From contig UQVS01000001.1 in NCBI GenBank assembly GCA_900544615.1, positions 99,768 through 163,767 of the forward strand: a stretch of DNA of 64,000 bases, read 5' to 3'. Made by a program: the position numbers and the translations under genes. Under the pieces are notes generated by a model. That model did not search any database. It worked only from the letters and a program-made list of their open reading frames with translations, and had not been told where the DNA came from. Shown here piece after piece: positions 8,214-16,883 of the stretch; within the stretch, counting starts at the first letter, position 1, and the number at the start of each line of letters is the position of its first letter. The stretch is from an uncultured Oscillibacter sp. (GTDB lineage: Bacteria; Bacillota; Clostridia; Oscillospirales; Oscillospiraceae).

Positions 8214-9203
8214 ATGTCATACGATGGACGGCTTCTGCGTCTGGCGCAGGAACGGTATGAAGCTGACCGCAGCATCCGGGAAGCGGAGCAGGCTGCCCGC
8301 CGGGAGGCCATCTATACCAGCCGCCCCCGCCTGCGGGAGATCGACGAGGAGCTGCGCCGCACCGCCAGCCGGGTTCTGGCGGCGGCTCTGCGGCGGGGGC
8401 AGGATCCTCTGCCGGAGATCCAGCGGCTGAAAGAACAGAATCTCAGCTTGCAGGAGGAGCGGAAAGGGCTGCTGGCAGAGCTGGGGCTGACGGAGACGGC
8501 TCTGGAGGAAACGCCGCTGTGTCCCCTGTGCGGCGATACCGGCTACCGGGGCGGCGAGATCTGCCGGTGCCTGAAGGTATACTATGTGGAGGAGCAGCGC
8601 AAGGAGCTTTCCAAGCTGCTGGATCTGGGCGGCCAGAGCTTTGACACCTTCGACACGGACTGGTATTCGGATCAGCGGGCGCCGGGTAAGTCCAAGTCCG
8701 CGCGGGAGCATATGGAGCGGGTGTACGATACCTGTGTAGAGTATGCCCATAATTTCGGAAAACGGCCGGCCAATCTGTTGCTTTTCGGCCGTCCGGGACT
8801 GGGTAAGACCCATCTTTCCGCCGCCATTGCGCGGGAGGTCAGCGGCAAGGGCTTTTCTGTGGTGTATGATACTGCCGGTCATGTGTTTGAGCGGTTTGAA
8901 GCCCAGAAATTCGGCCGGGACGAAGCGGAGCGGGACGTGGAGCGGGTGCTGAACTGCGACCTGCTGATTCTGGACGATCTGGGTACAGAGCTGACCACCG
9001 CCTTTGTGCAGAGCGCCCTGTACCAGATCCTTAACAGCCGCCTGCTGGAAAAACGATCCACCATTGTCAGTACCAACCTGATGCCGGAAGCCATCGGCCA
9101 GCGGTATTCGCCGCAGATCGCCTCCCGGATCGAGGGGGAGTACCAGCTGCTGCCCTTTGTGGGCGAGGACATCCGAACATTGAAAAAGAAGCGGGGACTG
9201 TAA
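8214..9203 (+). CDS. dnaI: Primosomal helicase loader, DnaI/DnaC-type AAA+ ATPase
   Basis: A 329-residue ATP-dependent loader that places the replicative DnaB-type helicase on DNA. An N-terminal coiled-coil region leads to a zinc-binding motif CPLCGDTGYRGGEICRC (about residues 103-119), then an AAA+ core with Walker A GRPGLGKTH and Walker B LLILDDLG. The C-terminal SRIEGEY and FVGEDIR segments are typical of this family. AAAGGAGGG precedes the ATG. Co-transcribed with dnaD; the stop codon lies inside a hairpin that serves the opposite gene. Confidence 0.93.
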   Translation: MSYDGRLLRLAQERYEADRSIREAEQAARREAIYTSRPRLREIDEELRRTASRVLAAALRRGQDPLPEIQRLKEQNLSLQEERKGLLAELGLTETALEETPLCPLCGDTGYRGGEICRCLKVYYVEEQRKELSKLLDLGGQSFDTFDTDWYSDQRAPGKSKSAREHMERVYDTCVEYAHNFGKRPANLLLFGRPGLGKTHLSAAIAREVSGKGFSVVYDTAGHVFERFEAQKFGRDEAERDVERVLNCDLLILDDLGTELTTAFVQSALYQILNSRLLEKRSTIVSTNLMPEAIGQRYSPQIASRIEGEYQLLPFVGEDIRTLKKKRGL

Positions 9204-9214
9204 GTCCCCGCTTC
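9183..9214 (-). terminator. Intrinsic terminator for comM, overlapping the dnaI 3' end
   Basis: A perfect 12-bp stem, GAAGCGGGGACT and its complement with a three-base loop (9188-9214). On the minus strand it is followed by CTTTTT (9187-9183); on the plus strand no T-run follows. It therefore best terminates comM transcription, while the last dnaI codons form part of the stem. Confidence 0.75.
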
Positions 9215-9251
9215 CGTGCGTTAAAGAAGCCTTTTCGCAGCAATGATTTAT

Positions 9252-10769
9252 TTACCCTTTTAAAATATCCGTATTCCGATACTGGATCGCCTCGGAGAGA
9301 TGCTCCACGCCGATCTGCTCCGCGCCATCCAGATCCGCGATGGTACGGGCTACCCGCAGTACCCGGTCATGGCTCCGGGCTGTCAGGCCCATCCGCTCAA
9401 AGGCAGATTTCATCAGGGCTTCACACCGGGCGTCCAGCTGGCAGAACTGCCCGATCATGGACGGCAGCATCTGGGCGTTGCAGGGGATGCCGGTGCCTGC
9501 GAAGCGCCGGGCCTGAATGGATCGGGCGGCGTCCACCCGCCGCTTGACCTCCGCGGAGGATTCCGGTTTGAATTTCCGCCGCATGGCTTCATATTCCACC
9601 GAGGGGACATTGACGTGGAGATCGATCCGATCCAGCAAAGGGCCGGAGATCTTCTGAACGTATTTTTCCACCTCTTTATCTGAGCAGGTGCATTTCCCGG
9701 AGGGATGTCCCCGCCAGCCGCACTTGCAGGGATTCATGGCGCACACCAGCTGGAACCGGGCGGGCAGCCGGAGGGTTCCGCCAGCCCGCGCCACCGTTAC
9801 CACGCCGTCCTCCAAAGGCTGGCGCAGGGCTTCCAGCACATCCCGGTGGAATTCCGGCAGCTCATCCAGAAACAGCACACCGTTGTGTGCCAGAGAGATC
9901 TCTCCCGGCCGCATCATCGGTCCGCCGCCTGCCAGCGCGGCAGCGGAGGTGGTGTGATGGGGCGACCGAAAGGGCCGCCGGGTCAAAAGCGGATGCCTGG
10001 GGTCTGTCAGTCCCGCCACAGACCAGATGCCGGAGGTCTCCAGCGCTTCCGGGCGGCTCAGCTCCGGCAGAATAGAGGGCAGACGCTTGGCCAGCATGGA
10101 TTTTCCTGCGCCGGGAGAGCCGATGAGCAGCAGGTTATGCCCTCCTGCGGCGGCAATTTCCAGCGCCCGCTTCACATTTTCCTGCCCCATGACGTCCTGT
10201 AGATCCGGCAGGCTGCCGTCCTCCGGCTTCGGCGTCCACACGGGAGCGGGGGAAAGGAGTGCCTCGTTCTTCAGGTGGGCAACCAGCGCGGCAACGTCCG
10301 GCACGCCGTAGACCGTCAGCCCCTCTGCCAGCGTGGCCTCCGCGGCGTTGTCCGCCGGGACGAACAGGGTGCGGATCCCGGCGTCCCGCGCAGCCAGCGC
10401 CATGGGCAGCACGCCGGAAACACCCCGGAGCGCGCCGGTGAGACTCAATTCCCCGATGAACGCCGCATCCTGCGGCGGTGCGGGCAGCTCCCCTGCGGCG
10501 GCCAGCAAACCCACAAAAATGGGCAGGTCATAGACGGTGCCAGCCTTTTTGGTTCCCGCCGGAGCGAGGTTCACCGTGATCCGGCTGACGGGAAACTTGG
10601 CTCCGCAGTTTTTCACCGCAGCCCGCACCCGTTCGCGGGCTTCCCGCACGGCGGCGTCCGGCAGACCCACGATGTCAAAGGCGGGCAGGCCGCCGGAGAG
10701 AAAGCACTCGGCAGCGACCTCATATCCGGCAATGCCGGTCAATCCAAGGGAACGCACGGTAGTGACCAT
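9252..10769 (-). CDS. comM: YifB/ComM-family AAA+ Mg-chelatase-like ATPase
   Basis: A 505-residue ComM homologue. ComM is a hexameric helicase that promotes branch migration when single-stranded DNA is recombined during transformation. The N-terminal ChlI-type domain (FDIVGLPDAAVREARERVRAA) is followed by the AAA+ core with Walker A GSPGAGKSM, Walker B VLFLDELPEF and the cysteine cluster in CKCGWRGHPSGKCTC, then the C-terminal lid. I use the ATG at 10769 with AAGGAGG upstream; an earlier in-frame ATG lacks a ribosome site. Natural competence of this organism is not implied, since comM is widespread. Confidence 0.94.
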   Translation of the reverse strand: MVTTVRSLGLTGIAGYEVAAECFLSGGLPAFDIVGLPDAAVREARERVRAAVKNCGAKFPVSRITVNLAPAGTKKAGTVYDLPIFVGLLAAAGELPAPPQDAAFIGELSLTGALRGVSGVLPMALAARDAGIRTLFVPADNAAEATLAEGLTVYGVPDVAALVAHLKNEALLSPAPVWTPKPEDGSLPDLQDVMGQENVKRALEIAAAGGHNLLLIGSPGAGKSMLAKRLPSILPELSRPEALETSGIWSVAGLTDPRHPLLTRRPFRSPHHTTSAAALAGGGPMMRPGEISLAHNGVLFLDELPEFHRDVLEALRQPLEDGVVTVARAGGTLRLPARFQLVCAMNPCKCGWRGHPSGKCTCSDKEVEKYVQKISGPLLDRIDLHVNVPSVEYEAMRRKFKPESSAEVKRRVDAARSIQARRFAGTGIPCNAQMLPSMIGQFCQLDARCEALMKSAFERMGLTARSHDRVLRVARTIADLDGAEQIGVEHLSEAIQYRNTDILKG

Positions 10770-10980
10770 AGGGAGGACCTCCTTGCGGAAAATGTAAAAA
10801 ATATGTGAACAGAGCAGGAGGGACATAAGATGTCTGTTCTATAGGTTGTGGCGATTTGTTTTCAGTGTACCATATTTTCCACTGATTTGGAATCAAATCC
10901 TCCAAAAAAGCAAAAAAAGTTCCATTTTTTTGTCAAATCTACAGAAAAGCGTTTTTATGTTCAAAATTTGTCAGGCTGTG

Positions 10981-11009
10981 TTTACAAAATAACAAGGGGG
11001 TGTTATAAT
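10981..11009 (+). promoter_or_regulatory. Predicted strong promoter of nifJ
   Basis: TTTACA (10981-10986), 17 bases, TATAAT (11004-11009). The 338-base gap 10770-11107 otherwise holds the comM leader on the minus strand, an AT-rich stretch, and a short GGCGG/CCGCC hairpin near 11073-11087. I see no gene in it. Confidence 0.7.
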
Positions 11010-11107
11010 ACTACCGTACGGCGTCCGGGAAGAGAGAGACCGGTGGCCGCAATTCGGCGGGAGCTGCTCTGCAGGCGGTATTCCGCCGCATAGGAGGTAA
11101 GAGTTTT

Positions 11108-14100
11108 ATGGCAAGAAAATTCAAGTCCATGGACGGTAATAACGCCGCTGCATACGTCAGCTACGCATTTACCGAAGTGGCGGGTATTTATCCCATTACC
11201 CCGTCCTCTCCCATGGCAGACTATGTGGACCAGTGGGCAGCCAACGGTCAGAAGAACATCTTCGGCACCACCGTGAAGGTGTGCGAGATGCAGTCTGAGG
11301 CCGGCGCTTCCGGTACGGTCCACGGCTCCCTGGCAACCGGCGCACTGACCACCACCTACACCGCCTCTCAGGGCCTGCTGCTGATGATCCCCAATATGTA
11401 CAAGATCGCCGGCGAGCTGCTGCCCGCCGTGTTCCACGTGTCTGCCCGTACCGTGGCCAGCCACGCGCTGAACATCTTCGGCGATCATTCCGACGTCATG
11501 GCCTGCCGTCAGACCGGCTTCGCCATGCTGTGCGAGAACGATGTGCAGGAGATCATGGATCTGGCTCCCGTGGCTCATCTGGCAGCCATTGAGGGTCACG
11601 TTCCTTTCATCAACTTCTTTGACGGTTTCCGCACCTCTCACGAGATCCAGAAGGTCGCTGTCTGGGACTATGCCGACCTGAAGGAAATGTGCAACATGGA
11701 CGCTGTGGATGCGTTCCGCAAGCACTCCCTGAATCCTGAGCGCCCCACCATGCGCGGCTCTCATGAGAACGGCGATATCTTCTTCCAGCACCGTGAGGCC
11801 TGCAACAAGTACTACGAGGCTCTCCCTGATGTCGTCGAGAAGTACATGGGCAAGATCAACGAGAAGCTGGGTACCAACTATCAGCTCTTCAATTACTACG
11901 GCGCTCCCGATGCCGACCGCGTCATCATTGCCATGGGCTCCATCTGCAATGTGGCCGAGGAAGTCATCGATTACATGAACGCCCACGGCGAAAAGGTCGG
12001 TATGGTGAAGGTTCACCTGTATCGTCCCTTCCGCGCCGACAAGCTGCTGGCTGCCATCCCCGCAACCTGCAAGGCTCTGGCCGTTCTGGACCGCACCAAG
12101 GAGCCCGGCTCCGAGGGTGAGCCTCTGTACATGGATGTTGTGGCAGCACTGGCCAACGCCAACCGCTTCAACGACATGAAGGTTATCGGCGGCCGTTACG
12201 GTCTGGGCAGCAAGGATACCCCGCCCGCATCCGTGTTCGCTGTGTACAACGAGCTGAAGAAGGATGCCCCCAAGCGCGAGTTCACCATCGGCATCGTGGA
12301 CGACGTCACCCACCTGTCTCTGGACGAAGAGCCCGCTCCCAGCGTTGCTCCTGCCGGCACCATCGAGTGCAAGTTCTGGGGCCTGGGCGGCGACGGTACT
12401 GTCGGCGCCAACAAGAACTCCACCAAGATCATCGGCGACCATACCGACAAGTACATTCAGGCCTACTTCCAGTATGACTCCAAGAAGACCGGCGGCGTCA
12501 CCGTCAGCCATCTGCGCTTCGGCGATCAGCCCATCAAGTCTTCTTACTATATCAACAAGGCTGACTTCGTGGCCTGCCACGTGCCTGCCTACATCACCAA
12601 GCACTTCCCCATCGTCCGCGACGTGAAGCCCGGCGGCGTGTTCCTGATCAACTGCCAGTGGTCCGATGAGGAGCTGGCTCACCATCTGGACGCCGCTTCC
12701 AAGCGCTACATCGCCAAGAACAACATTCAGGTCTACACCATCAACGCCATCGACCTGGCCAAGCAGATCGGCATGGGCAAGCGTACCAACACCATTCTGC
12801 AGTCCGCATTCTTCTCTCTGGCAAAGGTTCTGCCTGAGGCAGAGGCCATCCAGTACATGAAGGACGCCGCCACTCATTCCTACCTGAAGAAGGGTCAGGA
12901 TATCGTGGACATGAACCACAAGGCCATCGATCTGGGCGCTACTGCCTACAAGAAGTTCGCGGTTCCCGCCGACTGGGCAGATGCCACCGATACCGAGGAG
13001 ACCACGACCCTCTCCGGCCGCACCGACCTTGTCAAGCAGGTCAAGGACATCATGTTCCCCGTTGGCCGTATGGACGGCGACAGCCTGCCTGTTTCCGCGT
13101 TCCTGCCCCATGTGGACGGCCAGTTCGAGCAGGGCGCTGCCGCTTATGAGAAGCGCGGCGTGTCCGTCTCCGTTCCCACCTGGGATTCTTCCAAGTGCAT
13201 CCAGTGCAACAACTGCGCTTATGTCTGCCCCCATGCTACCATCCGTCCTTTCGCTCTGACTGAGGAGGAGGCCGCCAAGGCTCCCGCCGCTGCAAAGATC
13301 GTGGACGTCAAGGCCGGCAAGGGCAAGGGCGTTTACAAGTACACCATGGCTGTGTCTCCTCTGGACTGCATGGGCTGCGGCGTGTGCGTGGGCGTCTGCC
13401 CCGTCAAGGCGCTGACCATGGTGGGTCAGGAAGAGGAAACCGCTCAGCAGGATGTGTTCGATTACTGCGTGGCCGAGGTTGCTCCCAAGGCCGATATGCA
13501 GGACAACACCGTCAAGGGCAGCCAGTTCAAGCAGCCCTATCTGGAGTTCTCCGGCTCCTGCGCCGGCTGCGCCGAGACCAGCTATGCCCGTCTCGTTACC
13601 CAGCTGTTCGGCGACCGGATGTACATCTCCAACGCCACCGGCTGCTCCTCCATCTGGGGCGGTCCTGCCGCTACCTCTCCCTACTGCACCGATAAGAACG
13701 GCCACGGTCCTGCATGGGCCAACTCCCTGTTCGAGGATAACGCCGAGCACGGCCTTGGTATGTATCTGGGCCAGGAGGCTACCCGCAACCGTCTGGCTGA
13801 CCTGACCCGTCAGCTGATCGCTGTGGAGTATGCCGATGAGTCCATCAAGGCTGCCGGCCAGAAGTGGCTGGATACCATGGCCGACGGCGCTGCCAACAAG
13901 AGCGCTTCCGCCGAGTTCATTGCTGCCATGGAGAACGTTGTCTCCGCCCGCGGCGATTGCGACTGCGACGCCTGCAAGCTGGCTCGTGAGATCCTGAAGG
14001 ACAAGGAATACCTGGAGAAGAAGTCCATCTGGATCTTCGGCGGCGACGGCTGGGCTTACGATATCGGCTTCGGCGGCGTGGATCACGTTCTGGCTTCCGG

Positions 14101-14674
14101 CAAGGACGTCAACGTCTTCGTCTTCGATACCGAGGTCTACTCCAACACCGGCGGACAGGCTTCCAAGTCCTCCAACATCGGTCAGGTGGCTCAGTTCGCC
14201 GCTGCCGGTAAGGAGACCAAGAAGAAGTCTCTGGCTGAGATCGCCATGTCCTATGGCTACATCTATGTGGCTCAGGTTGCTATGGGCGCCAACCCCGCTC
14301 AGACCATCAAGGCCATTCAGGAGGCTGAGGCTTATCCCGGCCCGTCCCTGATCATTGGCTATGCTCCCTGCGAGATGCACAGCATCAAGGGCGGCATGAC
14401 CAACTGCCAGGCCGAGATGAAGAAGGCTGTGGAGTGCGGTTACTGGAACCTGTTCCGCTTCAACCCCGCTCTGGAGACCGGCAAGTTCACCGTGGACTCC
14501 AAGGAGCCTAAGGAAGAGGAGTATCAGGCATTCCTGATGAACGAGGCCCGTTACAGCCGTCTGACCCGCGAGTTCCCCGATCGCGCCGAGACTCTGTTCA
14601 AGCGCAACGAGGCAGTCGCTATGGATCGCTATCAGCACCTGCTGAAGCTGAAGGCCATGTACGACGAGAAGTAA
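11108..14674 (+). CDS. nifJ: Pyruvate:ferredoxin (flavodoxin) oxidoreductase
   Basis: A single-chain 1188-residue PFOR. It oxidises pyruvate with CoA to acetyl-CoA and CO2 and passes two electrons to ferredoxin, feeding hydrogenase and other anaerobic electron sinks. The N-terminal pyruvate-binding domain begins with AYAFTEVAGIYPITPSSPMA. Two 4Fe-4S motifs lie in the middle (CIQCNNCAYVC and CMGCGVCVGVC). The C-terminal thiamine-pyrophosphate domain shows GDGWAYDIG and EVYSNTGGQ, with an extra cluster-binding CAGC. AGGAGG precedes the ATG. Codon use is strongly biased to a few C-ending codons, as in highly expressed genes. Confidence 0.97.
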   Translation: MARKFKSMDGNNAAAYVSYAFTEVAGIYPITPSSPMADYVDQWAANGQKNIFGTTVKVCEMQSEAGASGTVHGSLATGALTTTYTASQGLLLMIPNMYKIAGELLPAVFHVSARTVASHALNIFGDHSDVMACRQTGFAMLCENDVQEIMDLAPVAHLAAIEGHVPFINFFDGFRTSHEIQKVAVWDYADLKEMCNMDAVDAFRKHSLNPERPTMRGSHENGDIFFQHREACNKYYEALPDVVEKYMGKINEKLGTNYQLFNYYGAPDADRVIIAMGSICNVAEEVIDYMNAHGEKVGMVKVHLYRPFRADKLLAAIPATCKALAVLDRTKEPGSEGEPLYMDVVAALANANRFNDMKVIGGRYGLGSKDTPPASVFAVYNELKKDAPKREFTIGIVDDVTHLSLDEEPAPSVAPAGTIECKFWGLGGDGTVGANKNSTKIIGDHTDKYIQAYFQYDSKKTGGVTVSHLRFGDQPIKSSYYINKADFVACHVPAYITKHFPIVRDVKPGGVFLINCQWSDEELAHHLDAASKRYIAKNNIQVYTINAIDLAKQIGMGKRTNTILQSAFFSLAKVLPEAEAIQYMKDAATHSYLKKGQDIVDMNHKAIDLGATAYKKFAVPADWADATDTEETTTLSGRTDLVKQVKDIMFPVGRMDGDSLPVSAFLPHVDGQFEQGAAAYEKRGVSVSVPTWDSSKCIQCNNCAYVCPHATIRPFALTEEEAAKAPAAAKIVDVKAGKGKGVYKYTMAVSPLDCMGCGVCVGVCPVKALTMVGQEEETAQQDVFDYCVAEVAPKADMQDNTVKGSQFKQPYLEFSGSCAGCAETSYARLVTQLFGDRMYISNATGCSSIWGGPAATSPYCTDKNGHGPAWANSLFEDNAEHGLGMYLGQEATRNRLADLTRQLIAVEYADESIKAAGQKWLDTMADGAANKSASAEFIAAMENVVSARGDCDCDACKLAREILKDKEYLEKKSIWIFGGDGWAYDIGFGGVDHVLASGKDVNVFVFDTEVYSNTGGQASKSSNIGQVAQFAAAGKETKKKSLAEIAMSYGYIYVAQVAMGANPAQTIKAIQEAEAYPGPSLIIGYAPCEMHSIKGGMTNCQAEMKKAVECGYWNLFRFNPALETGKFTVDSKEPKEEEYQAFLMNEARYSRLTREFPDRAETLFKRNEAVAMDRYQHLLKLKAMYDEK

Positions 14675-14692
14675 TTCTCCTCAACATACAGC

Positions 14693-14727
14693 AAAAAGGA
14701 GCGCGGCGTAAGCCGCGCTCCTTTTTT
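14693..14727 (+). terminator. Intrinsic terminator of nifJ
   Basis: A 10-bp perfect stem (GGAGCGCGGC / GCCGCGCTCC) with a four-base loop, followed by TTTTTT and preceded by AAAAA. Confidence 0.92.
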
Positions 14728-14749
14728 GGAAACAACCGCAGACTCAAGC

Positions 14750-14777
14750 AAAAAGCACGGCATAAGCCGTGCTTTTT
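14750..14777. terminator. Bidirectional terminator between nifJ and gatD
   Basis: A 12-bp stem AAAAAGCACGGC / GCCGTGCTTTTT with an ATAA loop. The flanking A and T runs make it work in both directions between these convergent genes. Confidence 0.85.
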
Positions 14778-14808
14778 GTTTGGGAAGAAAAGAATTAAGA
14801 TACTTCTC

Positions 14809-15537
14809 TTATTTCTGGCAGCGGGCTTTCAGCTCCTCTGCGGTGATGGCCCAGCCCTGCGCCATGTAATCGTCCACCGGGATCTCAGGGCATTCCTGAT
14901 CCCGGTGCCGGTAAACCGCCTGCACCATGACCTTCAGCAGCGCCGGATTCTTTACCAGAATGGGTCCGGTCAGCTGGCTGGCAAAGACGCTGCCGCAGTG
15001 ATAGCCCTCCGGGCCGCAGGGGCCTTCATTGCCGTGACCCATGTCCATGGAGGTCAGTAGCGGCGTTTCCACGCCGGTAATGACGGAGCAACGGTTGATA
15101 AAGCCCACCACAGCGTCCTCATAGAGATCCGTGTGGCCGTAAACGTCCTCCACGAACCGCTTTTTGTTCTGAACGGAAGCGAAGCCGGCCAGCCCCAGAC
15201 CCTCGTATACTTTTCCGGCGTCGTCGGTGATCGTCTTGCCCAGCAGTTCCATAGAGTTTCCGGCGAACAGCATGGTCACGCCTGCGTCCGCCGCCGCTTT
15301 TACAGCATCCCCCAACTTGGAGAAATTCAGGAGAGCCGCCTTCTGCGCCCGCTCCGTACCTGCGCCCATGTAGACAAAGTCCGCATGGGTCAGATCGGCG
15401 TCTCCGCCAAGCTCCACCCGCTCCACCGTGACGGAATTGCCCATGGCCTCCAGCGTCCGCTTCAGAATGGACACGTTGGCATAGCTTCCGTAAAGGCTCA
15501 TGAGATCCGGATAGAAGTGCAGAATTCTGATTTCCAT
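14809..15537 (-). CDS. gatD: GatD-like glutamine amidotransferase subunit, apparently lacking catalytic Cys and His
   Basis: A 242-residue class I amidotransferase-fold protein next to murT. GatD normally hydrolyses glutamine and supplies ammonia to MurT, which amidates the alpha-carboxylate of D-Glu in lipid II. The overall fold segments are present, but the nucleophile elbow reads FAGNSMELLG (residues 91-100) where active relatives carry Cys followed by GG, and the later catalytic His region reads SQLTGPILVKNP, with Thr190 in place of His. The aligned positions (93 and 190) are close to Cys94 and His189 of S. aureus GatD. The protein may therefore be structural only, or use another ammonia source. 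It starts three bases after murT ends. Confidence 0.82.
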   Translation of the reverse strand: MEIRILHFYPDLMSLYGSYANVSILKRTLEAMGNSVTVERVELGGDADLTHADFVYMGAGTERAQKAALLNFSKLGDAVKAAADAGVTMLFAGNSMELLGKTITDDAGKVYEGLGLAGFASVQNKKRFVEDVYGHTDLYEDAVVGFINRCSVITGVETPLLTSMDMGHGNEGPCGPEGYHCGSVFASQLTGPILVKNPALLKVMVQAVYRHRDQECPEIPVDDYMAQGWAITAEELKARCQK

Positions 15538-15540
15538 GGC

Positions 15541-16869
15541 TTAGCCCTCCTTTTTCACGTCCGGCAGGTTCAGCAGCTTGTCCCGATCGGAGAAGCAGGT
15601 GACCACATACAGATCCTCGCTGCCCTCCGCCTTGATGGCTGCCGCCGCGTCGGGAATTCCGGGAATGACCTCCCAGTTCTGTACGCCGGTGAAGGTGAAC
15701 CGCTCCGCCAGATCGTTGCGGTATAGGCCGGAGAGAATCACCCGCTTCACATGGGGGGCGTTCAGCTGGTCAAAGTCGATGTCCCACAGCCAGCTGGTCT
15801 CGCTGGTGAAATACTTCCGGGATACGGCGTCCACAATGATCAGCACCGTGCAGTCGTCATTGGTGGAGGCGATATAGCGGAGGTTGGTATCGTAGGCGAT
15901 GGAGTTTTCGTGCTTGCTGGTGAGAAGCGTGCCGTGGTGCTGCCCCAGCGTAAAGGTCTGCATCCGGCCGTTTTTCAGGATGTAGCTGCTGAGGGTGTCC
16001 GCGATGGCAGCCCCCTCCACGCCGCACTCCCGGCAGGCGGCATAGGCCGCCAGAATGTTGTAGACATTGTAAATGCTGCGGAAGGCCAGCGCCACGGTAT
16101 ATTGGCCGTCCAGCACCAGCTTGCCGCCTTTCAGATCCAGATCCGTGGCGGCATAGTCCGGAGCGGGCCGGGCGTGGCCGCACTTGGCGCAGCGGTAAGC
16201 GCCGATGTGGTTGTAGTGGACGTAGTCGTATTCCATAGGGGCGCGGCACACAGGACAGTAGGTGCCGTCGTGATACACGCCGGTGGGGGCGTCCGTGTCG
16301 GTGGCACAGTGGTTCAGGCCGAACCACTTTACCCTCTTATGGCCGATGGCAAAGCAGCTGGACAGGGGATCGTCTCCGTTGAGAATCAGCTCCGTGTCAG
16401 GGTGGATGGCGGGGAGGATGGCGTCAAATACGCTCTCCGGGTGACCGTTCCGGGTCAGCTGGTCCCGGTACAGGTTGGTAATGACGAACTCCGTGGGGTG
16501 GAAGTATTTGAAGCTGTGGGCGGCATAGCGCTCGTCGCTTTCCAGCAGCAGCACGTCGGCGTTGACTTTGCCCCCCAGAGTGGCGTGGGTCAGGATCAGG
16601 GTGGTAACGCCCTCCACCTGATTGGAGCCTTCCGCGTTGTAAATGACGTGCTTGCCCTGCGCGCGCAGCACGGTGGCGATCATCTCCACCGTGGAGGTCT
16701 TGCCGTTGGAGCCGGTAACGGCGATGATATGGGGCGGCAGCTGCACCCGTTTCAGAATGTCCGGGCAGATCTTCAGGGCAAACTTGCCGGGCATGGAGCT
16801 GCCCTTGCCCACCAGCTTGCCCACAAAGCGGCCCAGCTTGCAGACCACGATTGCTAAAAACTTTCGCAT
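15541..16869 (-). CDS. murT: Lipid II isoglutaminyl synthase subunit MurT
   Basis: A 442-residue Mur-ligase-type ATPase that activates the D-Glu carboxylate of lipid II for amidation. It shows the P-loop GSNGKTST (about residues 53-60), the Mur ligase segment LILNGDDPL, and the four-cysteine zinc ribbon typical of MurT at Cys205, Cys208, Cys227 and Cys230. The C-terminal part matches DUF1727 (TSxxNSIAYDTNLR-like). GAGGG precedes the ATG. It is transcribed after mnmG and before gatD in one operon. Confidence 0.93.
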   Translation of the reverse strand: MRKFLAIVVCKLGRFVGKLVGKGSSMPGKFALKICPDILKRVQLPPHIIAVTGSNGKTSTVEMIATVLRAQGKHVIYNAEGSNQVEGVTTLILTHATLGGKVNADVLLLESDERYAAHSFKYFHPTEFVITNLYRDQLTRNGHPESVFDAILPAIHPDTELILNGDDPLSSCFAIGHKRVKWFGLNHCATDTDAPTGVYHDGTYCPVCRAPMEYDYVHYNHIGAYRCAKCGHARPAPDYAATDLDLKGGKLVLDGQYTVALAFRSIYNVYNILAAYAACRECGVEGAAIADTLSSYILKNGRMQTFTLGQHHGTLLTSKHENSIAYDTNLRYIASTNDDCTVLIIVDAVSRKYFTSETSWLWDIDFDQLNAPHVKRVILSGLYRNDLAERFTFTGVQNWEVIPGIPDAAAAIKAEGSEDLYVVTCFSDRDKLLNLPDVKKEG

Positions 16870-16883
16870 GGTAAATCCCTCTT

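Noticed and set aside
7169..8311. A 380-codon minus-strand frame opposite dnaD
   Set aside because: Arg/Leu/Gln-rich antisense composition with no family signature; the plus strand encodes a clear DnaD protein with promoter and ribosome site.
11003..14638. A 1211-codon open frame on the minus strand opposite nifJ
   Set aside because: It mirrors the whole nifJ gene, has low-complexity Gly/Val/His composition and no domain. It is a by-product of nifJ's strong codon bias.
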